64,000 nt of DNA, taken from assembly GCA_015075305.1 (NCBI GenBank), contig JABTUS010000001.1, positions 744,001-808,000 on the forward strand. The letters are read 5' to 3'. The number at the start of each line of letters is the position of its first letter. Within the stretch, counting starts at the first letter, position 1. The stretch is from Opitutaceae bacterium (lineage in GTDB: Bacteria; Verrucomicrobiota; Verrucomicrobiia; Opitutales; Opitutaceae). Position numbers and translations under genes: made by a program. The notes below the pieces were generated by a model, which saw only the letters and a program-made list of their open reading frames with translations, had not been told where the DNA came from and did not search any database. Of the stretch, positions 54,185-63,127 are shown piece after piece.

Positions 54185-56464
54185 ATGGACCATTTCACGC
54201 TCGTTCACGACTTTGTCATCCTGCTGCTGGCGGCGGGGCTCGCCGGCATGCTTTGCAAGCGCATCGGCCTGTCCGCGATCGTGGGTTACCTGCTCGCGGG
54301 CATCGCCATCGGACCGTACCTGCCGTTCTCTCTGATCGAGGACACGGAGCATATCGCGCAGCTCTCACAGGTGGGACTGGTGTTCCTGATGTTCTCGATC
54401 GGACTGGAACTCAGCCTTTCCAAGCTGCGGCGCATGGGGCTGCCGATCATCATGGCCACCTTCATCGGCGCGGCCTTCATGCTGGTCTTTACGCTGCTGC
54501 TGGGGCGCGTGCTGGAGTGGTCGCCGCTTCAAAGCCTGTTTGTCGCGGCGATGCTCATGGTTTCCAGCTCAGCCGTGATCGCAAAGATCATGAGCGAGCT
54601 GAAGCTCAACCACGACCGTGCCGCGCAAATGGCACTGGCCATCACGATCGTGGAGGACGTCGTCGCCGTCGTCATGCTGACCGTGCTCGCCACCCAGGGG
54701 GCGCACAAGTCGGTTGGACTCGCTTCCGTGCTCACCGGGTTGACTGCCTTTGTCGTCCTCTTCGTCTGCCTTGGCCTGCTCCTGCTGCCCCGTCTGCTGC
54801 GCTGGCTCGACAAGAAAGCCGACACGGAGCTCCAGACACTCGTGGTGGCCGGCGTGCTTTTTCTGCTGTCGCTCGCGGCAATCAAGGCCGGCTACTCGAT
54901 CGCCCTGGGCGCGTTCCTCTTCGGGGCATTGATGGCGGAGATGCCGCAGAAACAGTCCATCGAGGACTCGTTCGGCAGCCTCCGCAACCTCTTCGGCAGC
55001 GTTTTCTTCGTGTCGATCGGCATGATGATTGATGTCCGCCTCTTGAAGGACATCTGGCTGCCCGTTCTGACCCTCAGCCTCTTTTCGCTGCTCGTGCGCC
55101 CGATCGCCTGCGGAATCGCCCTCATGCTCGTCGGCGTTCCGCCGAAGCAGGCGCGGCGCGGCGGACTGCTGCTGACCCCTCTTGGCGAATTCACCTTCAT
55201 CATCGCGCAGGCGGGCATCGCGGCGGCCATTCTGCCGGTCTCCTTCTATCCGCTGTCCGTCGGTCTTTCCGTTCTCACGGTGCTGGCCACCCCCATCCTC
55301 AACCGATTCGCGGATCCCATTCTTCATTTCCTCAACGCCATCGAACCCGCGCCTGTCGCGCGGTTCATCGCAGCCTATCAGAGCTGGCTTCATCAACTGG
55401 CCAATCGCGACACCACACCGCTCGCATGGAAACTGATCCGCAGCCGTCTCGTGCAGGTCGCGGTCGAGGTTCTTTTCGTCGCGGGTGTGCTGATTTTTTC
55501 ACTGCCTCTCCTGCACCGCCTTGAGGAAACGATGCTTGCCTCGATGATGGGCATCAAGCTCCTCCGCATCGCGTATTGGATTGGGATCGGACTGCTTGTC
55601 CTCATCCCGCTGTTTGCCGCCTGGCGCAACATCGGTGCCCTCGCGGCGATTGTCGCCGAGGCCTGGCACATGCCCACACTGACTCCCCGGTTCATCCGGA
55701 CGAGCCTGCAGACAGCCGCCGCCGTGGCGCTGGGATCCTTCCTCTACGGGCTCTTCCCGGTGCAGCTGAGCCCGCTCGGCTGGCTCTTCCTCGGCCTCGC
55801 GGCCATCACGGTCGTGACCATTTTCTCGCGCAAGCTCATCTACTGGCACAGCACCTGGCAGCACTCCATGAACAAGGTGCTTGCGGGGCCGCCGGGCCCG
55901 GCCGGCCAGGAGGGCGGAACAAATCGCGAGGAACTCGCCCACGGACTCGAGACCTGGGACCTTCAACTTCACGAGTGCACGGTCCCCCCCGGCGCCGCCT
56001 ACGCGGGATGCTCGCTTTCCGAACTTCAGATTCCGTCGCGATTCGGCTGCTTCGTCGTCGAGATCGAACGCAACAACTTCATCATCGCCCATCCCTCTCC
56101 GAACATCGCCTGCTATCCGGGCGACAAGCTTCTCCTCCTCGGAAGTCCTTTACAGATCGAGAAAGCCTCCGCGTTTCTGGAGGGACAGGAGGCCGATGCC
56201 GCGCATCCCGCGGATTTCGACCGCGCCGTGCTCGATTCGTTCACCGTCCCCGAAAATGGTCCGACCGGTGTGCCGCTCGGCAAGCTCCAGATTGCGCGCA
56301 AGACGGGTGTTCGTGTCCTTGGCATTGGACGCAACGGCTCCCAGATCCTGGTTCCGCAAGCCTCCGAAGTCCTTCAACCCGGCGATCGCCTCCTCGGACT
56401 GGGATCCCTCGACCAGCTCCGCGACTTTCGCGCCTGGCTGGAAATCTCTCCAACCGGCAGATAG
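54185..56464 (+). CDS. CPA2-family cation:proton antiporter with RCK_C domains
   Basis: 759 residues. An N-terminal Na+/H+-exchanger domain with ~12 helices (residues 1-380; RIGLSAIVGYLLAGIAIGPY, QVGLVFLMFSIGLELSLSKLRR, ITIVEDVVAVVMLTVLA) is of the YbaL/KefB/RosB type. A further membrane segment block (~415-560) precedes a cytosolic part with two TrkA-C/RCK_C domains, near residues 590-660 (LHECTVPPGAAYAGCSLSEL) and 685-755 (GVPLGKLQIARKTGVRVLGI). It lacks an obvious TrkA-N nucleotide-binding domain. The role would be K+ or Na+ efflux in exchange for protons. Confidence 0.9.
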   Translation: MDHFTLVHDFVILLLAAGLAGMLCKRIGLSAIVGYLLAGIAIGPYLPFSLIEDTEHIAQLSQVGLVFLMFSIGLELSLSKLRRMGLPIIMATFIGAAFMLVFTLLLGRVLEWSPLQSLFVAAMLMVSSSAVIAKIMSELKLNHDRAAQMALAITIVEDVVAVVMLTVLATQGAHKSVGLASVLTGLTAFVVLFVCLGLLLLPRLLRWLDKKADTELQTLVVAGVLFLLSLAAIKAGYSIALGAFLFGALMAEMPQKQSIEDSFGSLRNLFGSVFFVSIGMMIDVRLLKDIWLPVLTLSLFSLLVRPIACGIALMLVGVPPKQARRGGLLLTPLGEFTFIIAQAGIAAAILPVSFYPLSVGLSVLTVLATPILNRFADPILHFLNAIEPAPVARFIAAYQSWLHQLANRDTTPLAWKLIRSRLVQVAVEVLFVAGVLIFSLPLLHRLEETMLASMMGIKLLRIAYWIGIGLLVLIPLFAAWRNIGALAAIVAEAWHMPTLTPRFIRTSLQTAAAVALGSFLYGLFPVQLSPLGWLFLGLAAITVVTIFSRKLIYWHSTWQHSMNKVLAGPPGPAGQEGGTNREELAHGLETWDLQLHECTVPPGAAYAGCSLSELQIPSRFGCFVVEIERNNFIIAHPSPNIACYPGDKLLLLGSPLQIEKASAFLEGQEADAAHPADFDRAVLDSFTVPENGPTGVPLGKLQIARKTGVRVLGIGRNGSQILVPQASEVLQPGDRLLGLGSLDQLRDFRAWLEISPTGR

Positions 56465-56556
56465 GAACCGCATTTTCGCTGTCGCGCCCACCGACTGCCG
56501 CCAGCGCATCTCATCAGGCACTCCAATGCGCGGGTGCCGATCACCGCGCAGAGACA

Positions 56557-57624
56557 TCAAACAGCCGTGATTCCCGCAAGGGGTGACGCCCACTTCTCCG
56601 GATCCACACCCGGTGCCGGATGACCCATGAGCTTTCCCTGCGGGCGTCCGAGAAAATGCGATGTCACCAGACGCTGAACCAGGTTCATGGAGGGCAGTGC
56701 GCTGTGAAACCCGAGCTTGCTGAGCAATTGATCGCCAAATTCAAAGAAGCCAAAATCCCCTGGCGTCACGCACACAACCTGATTGGCAGGAATAAACGCA
56801 CACCTCGAGCCAAGATACGGCACGGTGTTGTCGCCGGTGTTCAGTCGATCGCCACTGCGCCATTCATTCCTTGGATCGCCCAGTTCGAACCGTGGTTTTC
56901 CAGCAGCGTCCGGCCTGATCGTCATTGAGACGCGCGTGTCGGCATCGACGCCAACAATGCAGAGCCATTTGCCTGTGTCTGGAAGCCTCAGTCGTTCAAT
57001 GCGCCGTCGATGCCGCCACGCCTGGTCCAGCATCGCCTTCATCAGGCTTGTGGCCTTGACCTGCGGATCGTCGGGGCGGAGACCATACCGCGTGATGAAA
57101 GTTGCCAGCGTGTTCAGGATTCCCGGCTGCCAGGCCTCCGGCAGAAAAATATCCTCCGGCAGCCCGCCTTCGGCGGTGACGGCCTCATCGAAGGACGGCA
57201 GCAGGTGATACAACGCCGGCGTCAGGCGCGCCGCCTCGCGTTCCCGCGATCCACCGCTGGAAAGACTGAAGCCGCCAACGCCGATCGCGACCTTCGCTAT
57301 GGACTCCAGGGAACCGCGGAAAGGCGACGCCAGTGATGCCACCTTGTCGACCGACTTCATGCCGTTTCGAGAGACATAGCCCGCGACAATCAATCCCCCC
57401 ATCGAATGGCCGACGATGTTCACCATGCCGGTTTTCGTCGAATAACCGTCGGCGTGGTAGTGGCGCATGAGGCTGCACATGGCCCAAATAGGTGGACAGC
57501 TCCGGTAACCGACGGTCCACTGGTTCTCTCGCGCGATACCAGCGCAACAATGTGTTAACTGCAAATCGATGCCGGAACCCTCTCTTACGCCACTCTCTTT
57601 ACCCCAAGCCCCGCCACGCTCCAA
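56557..57624 (-). pseudogene. Alpha/beta hydrolase (lipase-like), 5'-truncated
   Basis: The frame encodes 355 residues, but similarity to lipase-type alpha/beta hydrolases starts only near ATG 57480 (CSLMRHYHADGY, then VNIVGHSMGGLIVAGYVSRNG with the nucleophile Ser). The preceding ~48 residues have no lipase features, and the first ~15 are coded by an IS-derived repeat (57582-57703). The family normally has an oxyanion-hole and lid-bearing N-terminal region of 80 or more residues before GHSMGG, which is missing. The C-terminus retains LNTGDNTVPYLGSRCAF, probably with the acid residue. Probably a gene remnant after insertion and deletion; a short functional product is possible but unlikely. 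Confidence 0.7.
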
Positions 57625-57703
57625 ACCCGATCCTTCAGACCACTGTCGCTCCCACCCTGACCAAATCCACTTCCGTCTTCAGGAAACCCCGTGACGCGGG
57701 ACA
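57582..57703 (-). repeat. 122-bp IS-derived repeat, copy 1 (inverted)
   Basis: On the minus strand this segment (starting TGTCCCGCGTCACGG, ending GAGTGGCGTAAGAG) matches 62348-62469 on the plus strand with 4 mismatches in 122 aligned positions by eye. It lies at the broken 5' end of the lipase gene. Confidence 0.9.
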
Positions 57704-57768
57704 CCGTTTAGCTGGGTGGACCATCAGTTCTCGAGCTGACGTCTGACTGCCGACTTCTGACCTCTAAC

Positions 57769-58896
57769 TCAGAACGCATACCCCAGCGTGCTGCTGATGC
57801 GCTGATCAGATTTGCCCGCACCTTCGACGATCGTGTTGTCGAATTCATATTCATAGCGCAGATTCATCGATATCCTGTCGGTGACCTTGCCTTGCAGCGT
57901 CGTATTGAAGCGAATCCGGTAATTTTGGACGCCGCCCGCGACAGGCACGATCACATTGTTTCGGATGATGTACTTGTTCTGTGAGTCGGGGGAGTACTGG
58001 GCGAGGAGGTCCTGAAGGAAGGTCAGACGTCCGTTGATCTTGTAGGTGTAGTCCTCGAAGATCTCGGCCAGCGCGGCAAATTCGCTGCCGATGCTGGCTG
58101 CTTCACGGAACTGGGCGGTGACTCCCCCTCCCACATTGACTACATGGTGATCGCGCTTGTAGAGGGCAAAACCCACGCCAGCATTCTGTTCGTAGTTCTG
58201 ATCGATTTTCTTGACGTCGTCCGAAAGGAAGCTCGTCAGTGACTGGGCAAACATCCGGGCGGACAGTTGATGACGCCAGCGAAAGCTCGCATCGGCCCGA
58301 TCCGTGCTGACCCGGTCTCCCTGCTCACCGTACAGAATTCTCCCGCCTGCCTTGTAATGATTGCGGCCGCTCTCGCGCTCGGCATCGAGGCGAAGGGAGG
58401 TGTTGAGGCTGTCCAGGCGCCCCGATTGTTGATAGAATCCGAATTCAACCTTGCCTCTCCAGCGGGTTGGCTGCGGCTTGGCACCTGTCGATGAGGCGTG
58501 CTGCGCGGGAGGCTTGGACGTGGAGGAGGCTGGCTTTTCGTTTGCAAGAACACCTTGCGTCGATTTTTGACCCGTGGCTTCGGGAACCTTGGTCGCTTCC
58601 GCGGCCGGATGCTCCTTCTGGGGGGGGGGGAGCCCGGCGAGGCTTTCCACAGGAGTGTCGACTGTCTCGATCACAACTCCGTCCGTTTCCAAGAGGACGA
58701 TGTCGCCGACGAGGCTGGACCTGAAGTAGATCTTTCCATCCACCCGCTGCAAAAGTTCGCCGGTAATCCGGTCGCCGTTCCTAAGATGCAATTCAGCGGC
58801 GTGGGATTCCTGGGAGGCAATGCCAAGGAAAAGCAGCGCAAGGTTGATGAGGAGAGTGAACCGGTTGCTGGGCGATGTGTCTGACGAAGAACTCAC
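57769..58896 (-). CDS. DUF481-family outer-membrane protein with SH3-like N-terminus
   Basis: 375 residues. A signal peptide (INLALLFLGIASQESHAAE) is followed by an SH3-like start HLRNGDRITGELLQRVDG.IYF, a low-complexity Pro/Ala/Ser/Lys linker (~80-150), then a DUF481 beta-barrel: RGKVEFGFYQQSGRLDSLN, DASFRWRHQLSARMF, ending in alternating strands to SSTLGYAF, typical for an outer-membrane barrel. The linker start carries an 11-base C tract (58620-58630, Gs on +) at residues ~89-93, so slippage would knock out the barrel. The gene stands alone, inside the segment bounded by the inverted repeat pair. Confidence 0.88.
   Translation of the reverse strand: MSSSSDTSPSNRFTLLINLALLFLGIASQESHAAELHLRNGDRITGELLQRVDGKIYFRSSLVGDIVLLETDGVVIETVDTPVESLAGLPPPQKEHPAAEATKVPEATGQKSTQGVLANEKPASSTSKPPAQHASSTGAKPQPTRWRGKVEFGFYQQSGRLDSLNTSLRLDAERESGRNHYKAGGRILYGEQGDRVSTDRADASFRWRHQLSARMFAQSLTSFLSDDVKKIDQNYEQNAGVGFALYKRDHHVVNVGGGVTAQFREAASIGSEFAALAEIFEDYTYKINGRLTFLQDLLAQYSPDSQNKYIIRNNVIVPVAGGVQNYRIRFNTTLQGKVTDRISMNLRYEYEFDNTIVEGAGKSDQRISSTLGYAF
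58620..58630 (-). repeat. Homopolymeric C11 tract within DUF481 gene
   Basis: Eleven consecutive C residues in coding sense (Gs on the + strand) fall in the codons CTC-CCC-CCC-CCC-CAG. Such long tracts are prone to slippage and can act as an on/off switch; they can also be sequencing-error sites. Confidence 0.8.
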
Positions 58897-59142
58897 GACA
58901 AGAGGCTGAAAAAGAGGATGAAATGTGCAGGCGGCCAGAACGAATTTCGACTAAATCCGCGCAACTTTGTGCCGAAAACTTTTGTGCGCCCTGGGGTGAA
59001 TTCCGTATTTCATATAGGGATATATATTTACGTGACAGTTTACATGTTATTGACGTCAGTGATTCTTGCGTCGTGACGATAAAGCGGTGGACTCGAATCA
59101 CGCTCAACTTGAGCTCAATATCATCCGATTATATCACTGCAT

Positions 59143-59541
59143 ATGAAAATCAATACTCGCTCCACCAAGGGCTTCACCCTTGTCGAAATCATGATTGTTG
59201 TCGTCATCATCGGCCTTCTGGCCGCGATGGCGATCCCCGCCTTCCAGAAGGTTCGTGAGAACTCGATTGGCAAGGCGATGGAAAACGATGCCCGCCAGGT
59301 TGCCTCGGCGGCCCAGCAGTACTTCCTTGAGAATGCTGGTGTCACCACGATCCCCTTCACTGTCGCCACCGCGACTGGTCTTGTCGACACGAGCACCCCG
59401 CTGGCTGTGTACGTGAAGCAGATCTCAAAGGGCACTGCCGTTTCGGCCAACATCGTTCTCGACACCGACTTCACCATGACGAACGCCCAGTACAAGGCGG
59501 CCGCCGTGCAAAGCTTCAACTCTGAAGGTAAGAAGAAATAG
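59143..59541 (+). CDS. Type IV pilin-like prepilin
   Basis: 132 residues. Leader MKINTRSTKG precedes the conserved class III signal FTLVEIMIVVVIIGLLAAMAIPAF with Glu5, cleaved by prepilin peptidase after Gly10. The mature helix (~30 residues) anchors in the inner membrane; the C-terminal ~90-residue globular part (ARQVASAAQQYFLENAGVTT...) is small, with a lysine-rich end, and no disulfide cysteines. It could be a pilin or a type II secretion pseudopilin; no assembly genes adjoin. A strong terminator follows, and the TMTC-like membrane glycosyltransferase gene begins 170 bp downstream. Confidence 0.92.
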   Translation: MKINTRSTKGFTLVEIMIVVVIIGLLAAMAIPAFQKVRENSIGKAMENDARQVASAAQQYFLENAGVTTIPFTVATATGLVDTSTPLAVYVKQISKGTAVSANIVLDTDFTMTNAQYKAAAVQSFNSEGKKK

Positions 59542-59558
59542 GCCATATTTTTCATTCA

Positions 59559-59591
59559 GCCGCGCCCTGTCGAAAGGGGCGCGGCTTTTTT
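59559..59591 (+). terminator. Intrinsic terminator after prepilin gene
   Basis: Stem GCCGCGCCC (59559-59567), loop, GGGCGCGGC (59577-59585), followed by six T (59586-59591). Confidence 0.92.
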
Positions 59592-59710
59592 GTGCTTAAT
59601 TCTGGCGGGTTCAGGATGGAGATTTTCCTCCACACGGCTTCCTTCCGTGCCGAAGACTTTTATGAACCAGAGCCAGACTGGCGCCTCTGATTGGGCCCGG
59701 ACTCGCCAGC

Positions 59711-61489
59711 GTGAATGCAATGCCTGAAAGGAAGCCGAAAAGCGCCCTGTATGTGAGTCCCATCATGAGGGATGCCGCCGCCTGCGGGTTCCTGGGACTG
59801 GCTGTGGTCATGATCTATGCGCAGATTGGTGGGCATCGGCCGATCGCGTTCGATGATGCTCTGTATCTCACGGACAATGCCTGGGTGCTTGCGGGTTTGA
59901 AGTGGGACAGCCTGGTCTGGGCGTTCACCAATTTCGATTCGGCCAACTGGCATCCGTTCACCTGGCTGAGCCACATGGCTGACCAGCAGGTCTTCGGAGA
60001 GCATTGGGGCGGCCACATGATCGAGAACTTGTTCTGGCATGCCGGCAATTGCATGCTGGTCTATGCCTTGCTGAAGCGGCTGGGATTCTCGCGCATGCTG
60101 GCGTTTGCGCTGGCGTCTATTTTTGCCTGCCATCCGCTTAATGTGGAGTCGGTGGCCTGGTTGTCGCAGCGAAAGAATCAGCTCAGTACCTTTCTGCTGC
60201 TCGCGGCGATGATAACCTATTTGGATTGGCGGCGCGAAGGGAGGAGGCTGACCCTTGTCCTTATGACAGCTGCCTACGTCGCGAGTCTGATGTCAAAGGC
60301 GATGGGCGTGACTTTGCCGGTGATCGTTGTAGTCTTCGAGGCGGCCATCGCCGTCCATCTATCGGAAGGAAAGATCCTGCGTTCCGCAGGTGCTGCCTGG
60401 GCCTGGTTTCGCGAAACGTTCGTTCGCGTGCTGCCCATGTCCATTGCTGCGGGGGTGATGTGCGTGGCGACGATCATTGCGCAGCGCAGCGTCGGAGCGG
60501 TTGCGTCGCTCGACACTCTTTCCTTTCTCGATCGAATCAGCAACGCGACCCAGGCGCTGGGAGTGTACCTGGAGACATTTGTGTGGCCGGAGAACCTGAG
60601 CTTTTTTTATCCGCTTCGCGAACAGACGGACTGGGGGCTGATCGTCGTGGCGTGCCTCTTCATCCTCGGCACCACCTTTGTCACCATCTGGAGCACGAAA
60701 CGCGCACCCCTGCTGACTTTTGGCGCCGACTGGTTTCTCATATCGCTGCTGCCTGTGATCGGGCTGGTTCAAGTGGGGAGTCAGAGCCACGCTGACCGCT
60801 ACATGTATGTTCCGATGATCGGGCTTCTGATTGGGATCGGAGCGGTTTTTGAGTGGATGGCCGGGCGAAATATTGTTCGGATGGGCATCCTGGTTTTTGC
60901 GACAATCGGTTTCGCCGGCGCATTGGGAGTCAAGGCGTATGCCTATACTATGCTATGGAAAGATGGGGAGACTGCATATAGAAATGCCATTCGTGTCGGT
61001 GGCCATTCCTATACGATGACAGTCAGCCTGACTGCGACGCTCATAAATCTGAACTACCTGAAAACTGCTGAACCCTATGCGAGGCTGGCAGCGGAAAAGT
61101 GGCCGGACCGGCCCTTGTCTGTTGCCAATCTGGCCACTCTTCTTGCCAGGGAGGGGAAGTACCAGGAGGCCGAACCCTGGTTTCGCCGCGCGGTGGAAAT
61201 CGAACCGGGCAATCTCCGGTTCCGCTACATGCTTGGACTCACGCTGCTGCACCTTGGCCGTGAGGCCGAAGCTGAGCAGGTGCTTCAGACGGCACTGAAG
61301 CTTGGCGGGCAGGGCGAGGGCTGGAGAACCTCGGATCGTTTTGCCAGATCGGTGCTCATGCGGAAGCTGCCGATAAAGCAGAACGAAGTGAAGGATCTCA
61401 TGGAGAAAGCGGCTCCCCGGGAAATTAAGGTCGAGTCCACTGCGGAGGGCACCGAAGCGAAATCCTTGGGAATGGGCCCGGAAAAATAG
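59711..61489 (+). CDS. TMTC/PMT-like membrane protein with C-terminal TPRs
   Basis: 592 residues (ATG 59720 is an alternative start). About ten transmembrane helices (residues ~20-440) are typical of GT-C glycosyltransferases; the loop RPIAFDDALYLTDNAWVL carries an early acidic D-D pair, the usual GT-C catalytic or metal site, followed by FTNFDSANWHPFTWLSHM as in TMTC/protein O-mannosyltransferase-like proteins. Two or more TPRs (~465-560; ARLAAEKWPDRPLSVANLATLLAREGKYQEAEPWFRRAVEIEP pattern) follow. The family uses polyprenyl-phosphate sugars at the periplasmic side. It is next to a pilin-like gene, which makes pilin glycosylation an attractive but unproven role. Confidence 0.75.
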   Translation: MNAMPERKPKSALYVSPIMRDAAACGFLGLAVVMIYAQIGGHRPIAFDDALYLTDNAWVLAGLKWDSLVWAFTNFDSANWHPFTWLSHMADQQVFGEHWGGHMIENLFWHAGNCMLVYALLKRLGFSRMLAFALASIFACHPLNVESVAWLSQRKNQLSTFLLLAAMITYLDWRREGRRLTLVLMTAAYVASLMSKAMGVTLPVIVVVFEAAIAVHLSEGKILRSAGAAWAWFRETFVRVLPMSIAAGVMCVATIIAQRSVGAVASLDTLSFLDRISNATQALGVYLETFVWPENLSFFYPLREQTDWGLIVVACLFILGTTFVTIWSTKRAPLLTFGADWFLISLLPVIGLVQVGSQSHADRYMYVPMIGLLIGIGAVFEWMAGRNIVRMGILVFATIGFAGALGVKAYAYTMLWKDGETAYRNAIRVGGHSYTMTVSLTATLINLNYLKTAEPYARLAAEKWPDRPLSVANLATLLAREGKYQEAEPWFRRAVEIEPGNLRFRYMLGLTLLHLGREAEAEQVLQTALKLGGQGEGWRTSDRFARSVLMRKLPIKQNEVKDLMEKAAPREIKVESTAEGTEAKSLGMGPEK

Positions 61490-61742
61490 AGAATGTCTGT
61501 TTTGGCAGACGAGAATCCACCTGGGCTTGCCTCGAAAAAATGCAAGGGCGTCCAAACCACTCTAAAGAACGATTGCGGAATAGCGAAACTTGGGAGCGAC
61601 AATGCGCGATTGGAAAGGGCTTCAGAGTGGCCTCGGGGATTGAGTGGCGGTGGGTAATCTCGTTGTAGAGGCAGAAAGACGCCCGGAAAATTGTTTAAAC
61701 TTATGCTTTGAAGATGCATTGAGGGTCAGGTTGGGGCCCCAT

Positions 61743-62470
61743 ATGGAGCACATTTCTGATCCTGTATTGAGGAAGACGTTTTTCGCGCCCTTGAGCAATG
61801 CCCTGGCTGCGTCGCTGCATCAGCAGGACTGCTGGCGTTCACGGACGCCGAGTTTCTTGAACCCGGCGCGACCTGGTGATTTACGATCCACGCAGTGGTC
61901 GAGGATCCTTCAGCAGATTGGCGTGCACATTGAATCGTGCCCGCAGCGGAGCAGCTTTTCGAGCAACTCAAGAGCATGCGGCGCCTGCAGATGCTCTCCG
62001 ACGTGACCGAGCGGGTTGCGGCAACGATGGCGCCACGGGCGGAGATGCCGGAAGAGCTCGCCAATCACGAACTGTACGCCGGCGATGGTCATTGGCACGG
62101 TGCCGCCACGCATGATGCGAAGATCGATGATCGGCGCTGGGCGGTCGGCCATGTTTACGCTCTGAACCTGGTGCACCCGCGCCCTGCATCACCTTGATCT
62201 GACTCAGGGCGTGCGAGCACGACATGTCTGTGCTCAAACGGCTCGGCGCGGACATGCTTCGAATGGGTGCGAAGAAGCGTCAGCGCGTCATCTGGGTGTG
62301 GGACCGTGCTGGCATAGACTTCGAGCTCTGGCAAAACTGGAAAGCCCTGTCCCGCGTCACGGAGTTTCCTGAAGACGGGAGTGGATTTGGTCAGGGTGGG
62401 AGCGACAGTGGTCTGAAGGATCGGGTTTGGAGCGTGGCGGGGGTTGGGGTGAAGAGAGTGGCGTAAGAGG
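61743..62470 (+). pseudogene. Degenerate transposase with frameshifts
   Basis: Segments of one transposase-like protein lie in three frames: frame 3 from 61743 (ISDPVLRKTFFAPLSNALAAS), frame 2 at 61937-62197 (QLFEQLKSMRRLQMLSDVTERVA and ELYAGDGHWHGAATHD, VGHVYALNLVHPR), then frame 1 at 62224-62460 (MSVLKRLGADMLRMGAKKRQ; VIWVWDRAGIDFELWQNW). The D-containing pieces resemble a DDE transposase of the IS4-like class as recalled from family patterns. Two or more frameshifts and a break make it non-functional. Its 3' end (62348-62469) is the second copy of the 122-bp repeat at 57582-57703. Confidence 0.75.
62348..62469 (+). repeat. 122-bp IS-derived repeat, copy 2
   Basis: Copy on the + strand of the 57582-57703 element, lying inside and at the end of the transposase remnant. 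The pair are inverted relative to each other and enclose 4.6 kb carrying DUF481, pilin and TMTC genes. Confidence 0.9.
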
Positions 62471-62496
62471 GAGAGGAGGGATTAAGAGGTTGGGGA

Positions 62497-63086
62497 ATGC
62501 AGCGGATCCACCCCACGGCGCTGAGTCCTGAGCAATACATCGAGACGGAGGCCCATCGGCAGGTGCGTGGTGAAGGATTGTGTCCGCGGTGTGGAAAGGG
62601 TCGGTTGCAACGGCATGGATTTTACAGTCGTGGCGTGACAGGGGTGGCGGGGCAGGAGCTGCGGGTGCTGGTGGCACGATTCATCTGCGCAGCGTGCAGG
62701 GGTACGGTGAGCTACCTGCCGGGATTCGCGTTGTCGTACCGGCTGGTGCAGGTTTCGACGTTTGAAGCGTTTCTCGAGGGGGAGTTCTGGCGAAGGGAAG
62801 TGCAGCGGTGGCTGTCGGTGCTGGAGGACTATCGTCGGCGGATGCCTTGGCTACGCGACGGAGCTTTGGCGGCGGGTGGGATGCGGCTTGGGCCGCACCT
62901 CCGGCGAGCAGCAGGGCGATGTGGCCCTGGCTGAAAGCGGCGTGCGGTGGATTGACCTCCGCCGCACGCCGACTGGTGGCCGAGTTCAGGACAACCCTGT
63001 TTCGGCAGTACCAGTGCCATCAGCCAGCGGGGTGTGGTGAACACTACGGCTGGCCCGAGAGACCGGGTCTGAACGTGAAGGGGTAG
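62497..63086 (+). pseudogene. Zinc-ribbon IS accessory protein, frameshifted
   Basis: Frame 1 from ATG 62497 encodes MQRIHPTALSPEQYIETEAH, a zinc-ribbon with LCPRCGKGRLQRHGFYSR and RFICAACRGTVSYLPGF, and a helical part; it ends early at 62934 after a Gly/Arg-rich stretch. Frame 3 continues with TSAARRLVAEFRTTLFRQYQCHQPAGCG, which looks like the rest of the same protein, so a frameshift occurred near 62860-62930. This kind of CxxC...CxxC small protein commonly precedes an integrase-type transposase, here present downstream in the same strand. The role is inferred from position and motif only. Confidence 0.65.
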
Positions 63087-63127
63087 CAGCCCACACAACG
63101 AAAATATCGCGATCGTGAACCGGAGCG

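Noticed and set aside
59036-59050. GTTTACATGTTAT near the prepilin gene resembling the LacI operator
   Set aside because: Only the left half matches; the right half lacks GTAWARG, and it is far from the regulated island.
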